A DNA stretch of 64,000 nucleotides from an uncultured Roseibium sp. (GCF_963669205.1 NZ_OY769915.1:2640001-2704000); one strand, 5' to 3'; shown: positions 35,145 to 43,703, numbered from the stretch's first letter. Program-made: numbers and translations. The notes: generated from the sequence alone by a model not told the origin.

Positions 35145-35524
35145 CTCGTCTCAAGCCAGAGAAACCACATTCCACGGGCCACCTCGCTTTCCCAAATGGG
35201 GGCGCTTGCGGCCAGCGCGAAGGCAAAAGTTGATGCAACGAAGACAGTAAGCGTCAAAGCATGCCTTTGGACACAGCCCCAGTTTAACCAGACACGGTAC
35301 CAGCCCCACCCCAGGACCAAAGCAACGGCAGCAAGAACTTCGAAGCGATACGCGACGACTGATTCCAACAGCGTGAGCCAGGAACCGCCCAAACCAATGA
35401 TTGTCAATCCGATAGGCAGCACACAACAGGACGCACTCAGCAAGGCCAGCATCCCGGCGCCACCGACTAGCGCTCTGTTTGGTGCGGGCTTCTCCGCGCC
35501 CAAAATTTCTTTGTTCGACTTCAT
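35141..35524 (-). CDS. merT: MerT-like mercuric transport protein 1
   Basis: 127 residues (from ATG 35524; an upstream ATG at 35539 lies inside the operator and is excluded). Helix 1 has MLALLSASCCVLPIGLTIIGLGGSWL with the Cys pair; three further hydrophobic segments follow. First gene of the operon read leftward from the merR/merT promoter. The proposed start is only about 7 bases past the -10 element, so the message would be leaderless or nearly so. Inner-membrane Hg(II) uptake is the family role. Confidence 0.85.
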   Translation of the reverse strand: MKSNKEILGAEKPAPNRALVGGAGMLALLSASCCVLPIGLTIIGLGGSWLTLLESVVAYRFEVLAAVALVLGWGWYRVWLNWGCVQRHALTLTVFVASTFAFALAASAPIWESEVARGMWFLWLETR

Positions 35525-35530
35525 GGCCCA

Positions 35531-35561
35531 CTTATGCATCCTGTAGTGACTACAGGATCAA
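35531..35561 (-). promoter_or_regulatory. mer operator-promoter with 19-bp spacer
   Basis: On the minus strand TTGATC (35556-35561) and CATAAG (35531-35536) are 19 bp apart. Between and over them lies a perfect dyad ATCCTGTAGT-G-ACTACAGGAT (35538-35558). This is the MerR-type layout in which the activator realigns the two elements when Hg(II) binds. The site lies in the 52-bp gap between divergent merT and merR. Confidence 0.88.
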
Positions 35562-35576
35562 GCCGAGGATTATCAC

Positions 35577-35969
35577 ATGGTCGCGATCGGAGAAGCATCT
35601 CGCCGAAGTGGCGTATCAATTGAAACGATCCGCTACTACGAACGAGAAGGCATCGTTTCCAAGGTGTCACGCACTGCCTCCGGTCGACGATCTTATTCCG
35701 AAAAAGAGATCGCTGAACTTCGTTTCATACGCAAATGCCGGGATTTGGGTTTCTCAATTCAATATGCGGTTGCTTTGAAAGAGTTGGCCCAGGAAACGGA
35801 AAACACCTGTCAGACTGCGGCGCGGCTTGGACAAAAACACTTGTCCGAAGTTCAGGCAAAAATTGAAGAGCTCAAACATCTCGAGCGCGCTTTGTTTGAG
35901 CTGGTAGCCAACTGTTCGGAAGGTCGACACGATTGTCCGATGCTTGAAGCGCTGATGACGCGCAACTGA
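35577..35969 (+). CDS. merR: Mercury-responsive MerR regulator
   Basis: 130 residues. HTH at about 4-70 (IGEASRRSGVSIETIRYYEREGIV), then the dimerisation helix. The three Hg(II)-binding cysteines of genuine MerR are all there: one in ENTCQTAARLG near 80, and two in NCSEGRHDCPML near 116 and 122. GAGGAT precedes the ATG. It represses and, with Hg(II), activates the divergent merT operon, and limits its own expression from the shared dyad. Confidence 0.94.
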   Translation: MVAIGEASRRSGVSIETIRYYEREGIVSKVSRTASGRRSYSEKEIAELRFIRKCRDLGFSIQYAVALKELAQETENTCQTAARLGQKHLSEVQAKIEELKHLERALFELVANCSEGRHDCPMLEALMTRN

Positions 35970-36163
35970 TCACGCGGCCTCTTGCACCGCGCCGCAGCGG
36001 TGAACCTCCAGGCTCACATGCACGATGCCAAGATCCTTCGGTATGAGCGCCTTGTAATGTCCCGGACTGCGCGGGGTATCGCTGACAATCACGACTTCGG
36101 CCGCATACTGGCTTTGTCTGCCAAAAAGGCGCTGATCGAACAAGGCACCGCACGCCGCGCCTA
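35970..36163 (-). pseudogene. C-terminal stub of a broken gene at the mercury cassette border
   Basis: On the minus strand, directly after the patatin gene, a clean frame reads ALFDQRLFGRQSQYAAEVV, then SDTPRSPGHYKALIPKDLG and ends VHVSLEVHRCGAVQEAA-stop. It has protein-like composition but no start codon of its own and continues in frame upstream into the patatin coding region. Its last codons overlap the right direct repeat, and the left repeat holds the same EVHRCG residues. I do not recognise the family. Most likely the rest of the gene was lost when the cassette arrived or by later deletion. Confidence 0.5.
35972..36008. repeat. Right direct repeat of mercury cassette (att-like)
   Basis: Partner of 34523-34559, exactly 1449 bp away. 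The 18-bp identical core is at 35991-36008. The merR stop codon lies just 3 bases to the left, so the four mer genes fill the space between the two copies almost completely. Confidence 0.75.
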
Positions 36164-37354
36164 GAACACCCTTGGCCGGGACGTCTCCAGATCGCGCCGC
36201 TCACCGGCCCCGTAGCCGAAGTCGTAGAGCGCGTTCATGTAGGCCTTGTCGAAGGGTTCCGTGCTGTCCTCGTCAAACTCGATGGGTATGGAAACAAAGC
36301 GCAGTTCGGCCCCGGTGCGGTCGGCGAAAAGCTGCAGCCGCTGGACATCGGCTTTTGTGCTGTATTTCAGCAGTGTTGAAAACGCTCGGCCGGCCAGCGG
36401 TATGGTCTTGGCTTTTACAGGTCTGTATTCCGGGAGATATTTCCCGTTCGTCAGGATGAAAATCCGGCCCCTGCGCTTCGGAGTGTCGTTGAAGACGGTG
36501 AGGTTCAGCGGAGCGAGGAACAGGTTTGTCGTCGTCGCGCCGTCCACATGCAGTTCGCTATAGGTTTGACCGTCCGCCACCACGTCTATCTGAACCGGCG
36601 GGAACGCACCGGGAATGGAGGCCGAGGCCAGCACAACCTTGCGGAACAGGTCGAGGGATTCGGCGGTTCCGGCTGCCGCGATTTGCCCCATGTCCCAGAT
36701 CACCGGACGCTGCGCTTCGATGTTAGTCGTGATCAGCGCCAGGCGCCTGCCGCGCCGATGCTCCCTGGCAACCTCGGCCAGAAATTCCGGCGTTATGAAT
36801 TCCGCGATAAGGTTTGCGAGCGGTTTGCTGTCGGTAACGGCGGCTCCGCTCAACAGACCTGCGATGTAGTTCGGCTTTATGATGTCGCGCGTGCTGTGCG
36901 TGGTGTAGAAGCGTTCGAGATCCGCATCGTATTTCGGTCCAAGAAATGCGAGCGGTGCAATGAGCGCACCCGTACTGACACCCGTCACGATTTCGAACTG
37001 CGGGCGGTCGCCTCGTTTCGTCCAGCCATTCAGATAGCCGGCTCCGAAGGCTCCGTTCTGACCGCCTCCGGACAAGACCAGGATGTTGGCATCTCCGCTT
37101 GCCAGTCCCGAAGCTCTGATCTGCTTCTCGCGTGTCTTCAGTGTCGCGGAGTATCCGGGAGAAAACGCGTCTGCCCATGTCCTTGCGGTTTCGAAATTCA
37201 GGACCTGCGCCTCTTCGACAAGGTCTTCCGGAAGCGGCTGGTGGGTTATGCCGCTCCCAGCACAAGACGCAACCGCCAAGGAAATTACCGCCAACAAGCA
37301 AAAGCGTTTGAGTGTACTCACCAATTGATCTCGTCTGACGATAAGAAGCGCCAA
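36161..37354 (-). CDS. Patatin-like phospholipase lipoprotein
   Basis: 397 residues. A lipoprotein signal (VISLAVASC, lipobox Cys near 31) is followed by the patatin domain: oxyanion GGGQNGAFG near 95-103, nucleophile Ser in GVSTG near 125-129 and the catalytic Asp in VDGA near 275. The enzyme should be an acyl-ester hydrolase attached to a membrane of the envelope. Several in-frame ATGs near the start make the exact N terminus uncertain by up to 15 residues. Transcribed alone. Confidence 0.9.
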   Translation of the reverse strand: MALLIVRRDQLVSTLKRFCLLAVISLAVASCAGSGITHQPLPEDLVEEAQVLNFETARTWADAFSPGYSATLKTREKQIRASGLASGDANILVLSGGGQNGAFGAGYLNGWTKRGDRPQFEIVTGVSTGALIAPLAFLGPKYDADLERFYTTHSTRDIIKPNYIAGLLSGAAVTDSKPLANLIAEFITPEFLAEVAREHRRGRRLALITTNIEAQRPVIWDMGQIAAAGTAESLDLFRKVVLASASIPGAFPPVQIDVVADGQTYSELHVDGATTTNLFLAPLNLTVFNDTPKRRGRIFILTNGKYLPEYRPVKAKTIPLAGRAFSTLLKYSTKADVQRLQLFADRTGAELRFVSIPIEFDEDSTEPFDKAYMNALYDFGYGAGERRDLETSRPRVF

Positions 37355-37602
37355 AATCCTATCACGTTGAAAATGAGGCGTCGTCGTCTGACAGCGCGAT
37401 CACAGGCTCAACGCCCTGAACGTGTCCGATTGTGCATGGAAATGTGAATTGGGCAGCCGCGACAAGACGGTTTCGACGGACCGGTCGCCGCACGCATCGG
37501 AAAAAATCGCAACAAGCCATCGCTGGCCTCGCAAGGCCGGTATGAGTGCGGACGCGTCAACGGCACCCTTGCGTGCCGGACCTCACGCGTGTCCTGCAAG
37601 CC

Positions 37603-38772
37603 TTACTTGATCGCCGTCAGCGCCTGCTCGAAATCCGAGACGAGGTCGGCCTCGTGTTCGATGCCGACAGAGAGCCGGAGCAGGTTTTCCGGCACATTCG
37701 TGACGTCGCCCTCGATCGTGTGGCGGTGCTCAACGAGGCTCTCCGTGCCGCCCAGCGACGTGGCGCGCTGGAAGACGTCGAGACTTCCGGCAACACGGAG
37801 CGCGGCAGCTTTGCCGCCCTTGACCTGCACGGACAGGAGCGAGCCGAAACCGCCGGTCATCTGGGCCTTTGCAATGTCATGATGCGGGTGGGCGGGAAGC
37901 CCGGGGTAAAGGACATCGTCGACATTCGGATGCGCCTTCAGATATCGCGCCAGACCCATCGCGTTGGCGTTCATGCGTTCGACCCGCAGCGCCAGCGTTC
38001 TGAGACCGCGCAGCAGCAGCCAGGCTTCGAACGAGCCGAGTATGGCGCCTGCTATCTGGCGTTCCTCGCAGATGAATGTCCACGCCTCGCTGTCGGCATC
38101 CCTGGTCGAAACGACACCGCCCAGAAGGTCAGAATGGCCGTTGAGCGCCTTGGTCGCCGAATGCATGACAAGATCCGCGCCGAGCGCAAGCGGTTTCAGG
38201 ATCAGGGGCGTTGCCGCCGTCGCGTCGACGGCAAGCAGGGCATCGTGCGCCTTACACAGCTTCGATATCCGGCCGATATCGGCGACTTTCAGATAAGGGT
38301 TGCTCGGAACTTCCAGCCAGACCATGTCGGGCTTGGTGATCGAAATCTCGTCGTGAATGCTGTCGAAATTGCTGGCATCCGTTTCCACGAGGACGATGTC
38401 GTTGCGCGCGCAGTGCTTGCGCAAGAACAGCGTCGTGCCCCAGTAGATGCCGGATTGGACCAGAAGCGTGCCGCCCGGTTTGATACTGCGGACGATGGCC
38501 GCGATCGCCGCCATACCCGATGCGAACAGGCGGCTTTCTGCGCCGTCCTCCAGCGCGGCAATCAGCTTTTCCGCCTTGAGATAGAGGTCGTTGCTGTCGC
38601 GGCTGTAGATGTGACCTGAACGGATCGGTTCATAGTCTTCGTCGCGCACGAAAGTCGTTGCGGTCTGGATCGGCGGAACCACCGCTCCCGTTGAAGGGTC
38701 GAACCCGCCGCCCGCGTGGGCGAGGAGACTGTCAGGATGGAGACCGGAATTCGGACGTGGTGACTTTGACAT
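37603..38772 (-). CDS. Cys/Met metabolism PLP-dependent enzyme (MetB/MetC family)
   Basis: 389 residues. PLP Lys in HSATKALNGHSD near 200, Tyr/Arg phosphate contacts in IYSRDSN near 55, and the family-typical LFASGMAAI. Members carry out beta or gamma elimination/replacement on cystathionine, methionine or homoserine derivatives; the reaction cannot be fixed from sequence. It lies 43 bp after the HisM-like permease gene and is the last gene in line with an amino-acid ABC transporter, suggesting breakdown of an imported sulphur amino acid. Confidence 0.9.
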   Translation of the reverse strand: MSKSPRPNSGLHPDSLLAHAGGGFDPSTGAVVPPIQTATTFVRDEDYEPIRSGHIYSRDSNDLYLKAEKLIAALEDGAESRLFASGMAAIAAIVRSIKPGGTLLVQSGIYWGTTLFLRKHCARNDIVLVETDASNFDSIHDEISITKPDMVWLEVPSNPYLKVADIGRISKLCKAHDALLAVDATAATPLILKPLALGADLVMHSATKALNGHSDLLGGVVSTRDADSEAWTFICEERQIAGAILGSFEAWLLLRGLRTLALRVERMNANAMGLARYLKAHPNVDDVLYPGLPAHPHHDIAKAQMTGGFGSLLSVQVKGGKAAALRVAGSLDVFQRATSLGGTESLVEHRHTIEGDVTNVPENLLRLSVGIEHEADLVSDFEQALTAIK

Positions 38773-38815
38773 GTGACCTTGACGGGTTGCGATGCTGCCC
38801 GGGAGATGACCGGCG

Positions 38816-39727
38816 TCAGCGTTTCAGGTGACGGGTGAGGCGGGCTTCGATCCTGTCCCACACCCGGCGAAGCGTTTCCACGATCATGAGATAGATGACC
38901 GCAGCCCAGATATAGGCCTGAAAGTCATAGGTGCGGGAATAGGCGCGCCGGGTTTCACCCATGATATCGTAGATCGTGATGATGGCCGCAATGGCCGATC
39001 CCTTGATCATGAGAATGATTTCGTTGCCATAGGGGCGCAGGGCCACCATGAGCGCCTGGGGCAGAATGACCTTGAAGAACGTGACGGGCCTCGTGAGACC
39101 CAGCGCGGCCGCGCCTTCCCACTGTCCGCGGGCAACGTTCTGGATCGCCCCGCGCAGGATTTCCGCCTGATAGGCCGCCGTGTTCAGCGAAAACGCAAAG
39201 ACGACGCAGTAGAACGCGTCGCGGAAGAACCACCACAGGCCCACGGATTGCAATTCGGGTCGGAAGGAGCCGAATCCGTAATAGATGAGAAATGTCTGTG
39301 CCAGCAGCGGCGTTCCGCGGAAGAAGTAGACATAGGCATAGGCCGGCGCAGAGAAGATCCGCCACGACGACGACCGCGCCAGCGCGATCGGAATGGACAG
39401 CAGGGCTCCGAACAGGAGTGACAGGCCCACGATCTGCAGCGTGACCAGAAAACCTTCGACATACTTGGCGCCGTAGCGCTCCAGAAAGCTGTCGAATTCA
39501 TGGGTTTCAAGACGTGCGTCCGCCCAGATCACCCAGTCGGCGGGAAGGTAAGGCCGAAGGGCCTCCAGGATCGGTTTTTCGAGGTTGCCGAGCAGATAGA
39601 CGACCAGGGAGACGCCGGCGACAATCCACAGCGCCATGAGCACGTGCCCGGCAATCCTGGTATTGGTCCAGGGAAGGGCGCGCGGAGGCGGCGGCTTCAT
39701 TCCCGTTGTCGGATCCGGCGCGATCAT
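38816..39727 (-). CDS. Polar amino-acid ABC transporter permease, HisM-like
   Basis: 303 residues, an N-terminal membrane segment near 25-48, then the BPD_transp_1 domain with EAA loop sequence GAAALGLTRPVTFFKVILPQAL near 205-225. Together with the second permease, whose stop it overlaps by four bases, it forms the heterodimeric channel of a histidine/glutamine-type importer. Confidence 0.93.
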   Translation of the reverse strand: MIAPDPTTGMKPPPPRALPWTNTRIAGHVLMALWIVAGVSLVVYLLGNLEKPILEALRPYLPADWVIWADARLETHEFDSFLERYGAKYVEGFLVTLQIVGLSLLFGALLSIPIALARSSSWRIFSAPAYAYVYFFRGTPLLAQTFLIYYGFGSFRPELQSVGLWWFFRDAFYCVVFAFSLNTAAYQAEILRGAIQNVARGQWEGAAALGLTRPVTFFKVILPQALMVALRPYGNEIILMIKGSAIAAIITIYDIMGETRRAYSRTYDFQAYIWAAVIYLMIVETLRRVWDRIEARLTRHLKR

Positions 39728-40506
39728 CTTTGCACCTCGCCGCGTTTGGACCAGCGCTCGATGCGCGTGAAGGCGGTTGAGGAAATCATTGCAAGGACAA
39801 GGTAGATCAGGCAGGCGAGGCCGAAGAACAGGAACGGTTCCTTCGTGACCCGCGCCGCGATGCTGGTTTCGCGCAACAGGTCCGAGAGGCCGATCGTCGA
39901 AACGAGGGCCGTGTCCTTCAGCAGGATCAGCCAGAGGTTTCCGAGCGCGGGCAGGGCCAGCCGGATGAGTTGCGGCAGAATGATCAGCGTCATTGTCTGG
40001 AAGCGCGAAAGTCCCAGCGCGTAACCGCCTTCATACTGTCCCTGGGGGATGCCGCGAAAGGCGGAAAGAAACGCTTCCGAGGCGAAAGAGGAAAACACCA
40101 GCGAGAGCGCGATCATGCCCGCGACGAAGGAATTGACCTCGATATAGATGTCGAAGCCCATGAGCTTCAGGAGCTGCTGCAATCCGATCTGCACGCCGAA
40201 AAAGACCAGGAAGAGAGTCAGGAGTTCCGGCAATCCGCGAAATATGGTCGTGTAGATATTGGCCGCCAGCTTGAGGCTCGGCTCGCTGGAATTCTTGGCG
40301 AGCGCAATCAGGAAACCGATGATCAGTCCAAAGGGCAATGTGGCAAGCGAAAGCGAGACGGTGATCAGCACACCCTTGGCGATCGTGTCGCCCCAGCCAT
40401 TTTCCCCGAGGGACAGCAGCGTCAAAGCTTCTTCCATAAGCCGGCGCTTCTTTCTTTTCTTGTTGTTGCTGGCCCGGCCACCCCTCTGGCCGGTATTGCG
40501 ATTCAT
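39724..40506 (-). CDS. Polar amino-acid ABC transporter permease, HisQ-like
   Basis: 260 residues from ATG 40506, or 237 from an internal ATG at 40437 that gives the more usual N terminus (MEEALTLLS); the extra residues are very basic. EAA loop: GGYALGLSRFQTMTLIILPQ near 158-177. Five membrane helices. It follows the binding-protein gene after a strong hairpin that would lower its expression. Confidence 0.91.
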   Translation of the reverse strand: MNRNTGQRGGRASNNKKRKKRRLMEEALTLLSLGENGWGDTIAKGVLITVSLSLATLPFGLIIGFLIALAKNSSEPSLKLAANIYTTIFRGLPELLTLFLVFFGVQIGLQQLLKLMGFDIYIEVNSFVAGMIALSLVFSSFASEAFLSAFRGIPQGQYEGGYALGLSRFQTMTLIILPQLIRLALPALGNLWLILLKDTALVSTIGLSDLLRETSIAARVTKEPFLFFGLACLIYLVLAMISSTAFTRIERWSKRGEVQR

Positions 40507-40518
40507 ATCGCAAAAGAA

Positions 40519-40545
40519 AGCGCGGCGCTTGTTCCGCGCCGCGCT
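40519..40545 (-). terminator. Intra-operon attenuator hairpin
   Basis: AGCGCGGCGC (40519-40528), 7-nt loop, GCGCCGCGCT (40536-40545), followed on the minus strand by TTTCTTTT. It lies between the solute-binding protein gene and the permease genes, a common way of making binding protein in excess over the membrane subunits. Confidence 0.78.
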
Positions 40546-40571
40546 CCCGTGTTCGTCAAAGGGCCGTCAAA

Positions 40572-41348
40572 TCAGCCGCCATAAACGTCGAAGGTGAAGT
40601 ACTTGTCGTTTATTTCCTTGTACTTGCCGTTCGCGAGGATGGCTTCGAGTGCCTCGTTGAACTTGTCCTTGAGCTCGCCGTCGTCCTTGCGGATGGCAAT
40701 GCCTGCGCCTTCACCGTTGATGACCGGGTCCGGCGTCAGGGTGCCGAGGATCTTGCAGCAGGCGCCGTCTTCGGTTGCCAGCCAGTCGGAGAGGACCACG
40801 ACATCGTCGATCACGGCGTCGATACGGCCGCTGGCAATGTCGAGCTTGTACTCATCCGGCGTCGGGTAAAGCTTGAGGTCTGCCGACCCCAGTTTTTCCT
40901 CGGCATAGTTCGAATGGGTGGTCGACGACTGGGCGCCGAGCGCGATGCCGCTCAGGTCCGCATCGGAGGTTCCGGCGATGCTGGAATCCTTCGGTACGGC
41001 AATTGCGGGCGGCGTGTTGTAGTACTTGTTTGTGAAGTCGACCTTCTGCTTGCGCTCGTCGGTGATCGACATGGACGCGATGATCGCGTCGTACTTGCCA
41101 GCCTGGAGGCCGGGAATGATACCATCCCAGTCAGACGTGATGAACTCGCACTCGACCTTCATCTCTTCACAGAGCGCCTTGGCGATGTCGACATCAAAGC
41201 CGATGAGCTGACCATCGGAGGTCAGTGAGTTAAACGGAGGGTAAGCGCCTTCAGTACCGATACGGACCTTCGACCAGTCCTTCGCTTGAGCACCACCAAC
41301 GGCAGCCAGAACAGCAACTGCGGCTGCAGCCATACGCAAAACACGCAT
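40572..41348 (-). CDS. Amino-acid ABC transporter periplasmic binding protein
   Basis: 258 residues from ATG 41348 (GGGGAAG upstream). Signal peptide to about residue 22 (VLAAVGGAQA). IGTEGAYPPFN near 31-41 and GFDVDIAKAL near 53-62 are the SBP_bac_3 signatures of lysine/arginine/ornithine/histidine-type binding proteins. A pair of cysteines in DGACCK and one in EVKVEC could form disulphides. First gene of the transporter operon; no ATP-binding subunit gene is found in the window. Confidence 0.94.
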   Translation of the reverse strand: MRVLRMAAAAVAVLAAVGGAQAKDWSKVRIGTEGAYPPFNSLTSDGQLIGFDVDIAKALCEEMKVECEFITSDWDGIIPGLQAGKYDAIIASMSITDERKQKVDFTNKYYNTPPAIAVPKDSSIAGTSDADLSGIALGAQSSTTHSNYAEEKLGSADLKLYPTPDEYKLDIASGRIDAVIDDVVVLSDWLATEDGACCKILGTLTPDPVINGEGAGIAIRKDDGELKDKFNEALEAILANGKYKEINDKYFTFDVYGG

Positions 41349-41666
41349 TTTTACTTCCCCTAATATTTTGTCGCGGCGCAAGCGGGTTCTTCCCGCCTTT
41401 TTGCCCGAAGGCCCTATTCCATACACTTCCGTCTAAATTTCAAGCATGCCCAACAAAAAAACACATTGTAATTTGCGCTTTTTGCGCCTTCAGATTGTGT
41501 GCCGATGCGGAAGGCACCATCTGGCTGTGCCGTTGGCGGCAGGATCGGAGCCGCTTGTTGCCAATCTGCCGGTCTGACCGGTTTCGGCGGCCCGTGGCGC
41601 GGACGGATCAGACTTTTTCATCGAATTCATGAAATAGTTGAATTTGTTCGAGCCGGAGAGACCCTC
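41349..41666. other. 318-bp intergenic region
   Basis: Promoter and leader of the binding-protein gene (minus) near 41349-41470, then sequence with no gene. A GAATTTGTTCG string at 41639-41649 recurs inside the adjacent repeat element at about 41706, hinting that the element once extended further left. Confidence 0.45.
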
Positions 41667-41934
41667 TAGGGTCAGGACCCATTAATTTGGATGAATTGGT
41701 AGGGATGAATTTGTTCGGATACGAGACGCAAAGCTGCAGGAAACCGTCCGGTTTCCAAAGATTTGCAACGACGTTGCCGGGCAAATTCATCCTATCCCTC
41801 AGGGACGCAAAAACGGCTTCGACCTGCACCGTCAAACCGCTCAACCGGGCAGGAAGCCCGCTTGTCGCGCTTTTCCTCGCAACTCATCGCCGTTTGCTGC
41901 GCCAATTCAACCAAATTAATGGGTCCTGACCCTA
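41667..41934. mobile_element. MITE-like element with 24-bp perfect terminal inverted repeats
   Basis: 268 bp. The left end at 41667-41690 begins TAGGGTCAGGACCCATTA and the right end at 41911-41934 is its exact reverse complement over 24 bp; pairing continues for about 9 more bases with a mismatch. Inside, GGATGAATTTG (from about 41699) and CAAATTCATCC (from about 41790) form a second dyad. No transposase is encoded. No obvious target duplication is seen at the outer edges. Confidence 0.75.
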
Positions 41935-42009
41935 AGCAGGTGACACACCGAAACAGTCAACGTCGCGAACTGGCCGCGTGGTGTCCGTTCCCGATACCAG
42001 GAGGCCCGA

Positions 42010-42657
42010 ATGACATCCTTCGAACTCTTCATCGGAAACAAGAACTACTCGTCCTGGTCGTTCCGGCCCTGGATTGCCTTGCGGCACAAGGACATTGCCT
42101 TTGCAGAGAAGCTCGTTCCCTTCGATTTCGACAACGGCAACCCGGAGTTTCGCGCCTTTTCTCCGAGCATGAAGGTCCCCGTGCTGAAAGACGGTTCCCT
42201 GACAGTCTGGGACAGTCTTGCGATCCTTGAATATGCGGCCGAGTGTTTCCCGGAAAAGGGTCTCCTGCCGCAGGACAGGCAGATGCGTGCCCGCGCCCGA
42301 GCCGTATCGGCGGAAATGCACTCCGGCTTCTCGGCGCTGCGCAATGCCTGCCCGATGAACATGCGCCGTCAGGTGGAGGTTCTGGCAGTCGATGATGCCG
42401 TCAAGGCGGACGTATCGCGGATCCTGGACATCTGGAACGAATGCCTGAATGCCTCCGGCGGGCCGTTCCTGTTCGGCGATTTCACGATCGCCGACGCCAT
42501 GTTCGCCCCGGTTGTCAGCCGCTTTGCGACCTACACGCTTACGTTGGACCCGGTTTTTCAGCAATATCACGCTGCACTCACCGGCACCGGGGCCTGGCAG
42601 GCCTGGGAGGCGGACGCCCTGAAAGAAACCTGGTACGTCGCCGTCGACGAAGTCTAG
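42010..42657 (+). CDS. Glutathione S-transferase
   Basis: 215 residues: thioredoxin-fold N-terminal domain (about 4-80) with NYSSWSFRPW, where a Ser takes the catalytic position, and the glutathione-gamma-glutamyl loop VPVLKDGSLTVWDSLAILEY near 57-76; the C-terminal helical domain contains FLFGDFTIADAMFAP near 157. Cytosolic detoxification or isomerase-type function. The gene begins 75 bp after the MITE-like element, whose right end could supply or disturb its promoter. Confidence 0.9.
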   Translation: MTSFELFIGNKNYSSWSFRPWIALRHKDIAFAEKLVPFDFDNGNPEFRAFSPSMKVPVLKDGSLTVWDSLAILEYAAECFPEKGLLPQDRQMRARARAVSAEMHSGFSALRNACPMNMRRQVEVLAVDDAVKADVSRILDIWNECLNASGGPFLFGDFTIADAMFAPVVSRFATYTLTLDPVFQQYHAALTGTGAWQAWEADALKETWYVAVDEV

Positions 42658-42779
42658 AACACAGCGGCACAGTTTTCCCGAAAGGGAACGACTGCACCCA
42701 GTCGATGGACCGGAACGCGCGTTGCGGCGTTCGCCTGTTTCGTCCACTGCTTGGAAACGTGATGCGCTGACCTGACCCC

Positions 42780-43703
42780 TCAGGTGCGCGCGTCGAAAGT
42801 CTTGTCCAGCGCGCCCATTTCATTGAAATAGTCCTGCAGCCTGTCGACGAACCGGCGAACCTTGATTGGAATGAAGCGGTTCGATGGGTAGACCGCGTGG
42901 ATCGGGTGCGGCGGGTATTGCCATTCGGGCAGGACCAGCTCCAACTCACCGGAGGCCAGGTAAGGCTCGATCAGCCAGCGATTGGCGATCGAAATGCCGA
43001 GCCCTGCAAGCGCCGCCTGGCGCAGGGTGGAGGAATTGTTGACGATCATCGCGGGATTGATCTTGATCGACAGCTTTTCTCCGAGCGTGCTGATGAACGG
43101 CACCCGGTCGCCCGTCGAGATGTTCTTGTAGAGCAGGTAGTCGTGTTCGGGCAATTCGGCCGGGTGGCGCGGGCGGCCCTTGCGGTCGAGATACTCCGGC
43201 GACGCGACCAGGCAGCGCTGCGCAACACCGAGGCGCCGCACGATCAGCCGCTCGTCCCTGATTTCTCCCATTCTGATGGCGACATCCAGCCGTTCCTGGA
43301 TGACATCGACGAACTGGTCGGACAGCGAAATGTCCAGCAGAAGACAGGGATGTTCCTTCTTGAACCGGATGAGGAAATCGGACAGTACGCTTTCCGCAAA
43401 TCCGAGCGGCAGCCCGATCGACAGCGGGCCGGACATCTGGGTTTCATCGCTCTGGATCGATCTGTCGGCCTCGACCAGGCGGTCCAGAATGTCGCGCGCG
43501 TAAGCGTAGTAGCGTTCACCGGCTTCCGTGAGCTGAAGCTGACGTGTCGTGCGATTGAGCAGACGCGTGCCGAGCTGGTCCTCAAGACCCCTGATCTGCT
43601 GGCTGATGGCGGGTTGAGACACCCCGAGGTGCTTTGCGGCAGCCGAAAAGCTGCCGAGATTGACCGATTGAACGAAGCCCGAGAGTGCGCTGAGTTTGTC
43701 CAT
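42780..43703 (-). CDS. LysR family transcriptional regulator
   Basis: 307 residues. HTH at about 1-62 (FSAAAKHLGVSQPAISQQIRGLEDQLG), effector domain 90-295. It belongs to the CrgA-like group that controls neighbouring divergent genes. The intergenic region to the metallo-hydrolase gene carries the LysR-type box at 43755-43771. Confidence 0.92.
   Translation of the reverse strand: MDKLSALSGFVQSVNLGSFSAAAKHLGVSQPAISQQIRGLEDQLGTRLLNRTTRQLQLTEAGERYYAYARDILDRLVEADRSIQSDETQMSGPLSIGLPLGFAESVLSDFLIRFKKEHPCLLLDISLSDQFVDVIQERLDVAIRMGEIRDERLIVRRLGVAQRCLVASPEYLDRKGRPRHPAELPEHDYLLYKNISTGDRVPFISTLGEKLSIKINPAMIVNNSSTLRQAALAGLGISIANRWLIEPYLASGELELVLPEWQYPPHPIHAVYPSNRFIPIKVRRFVDRLQDYFNEMGALDKTFDART

Noticed and set aside
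36548..37447. 299-codon plus-strand frame opposite the patatin gene
   Set aside because: The patatin catalytic motifs are on the other strand; this frame shows none.
37546..38619. 357-codon plus-strand frame opposite the PLP enzyme gene
   Set aside because: Antisense shadow of a gene with an intact PLP lysine motif.
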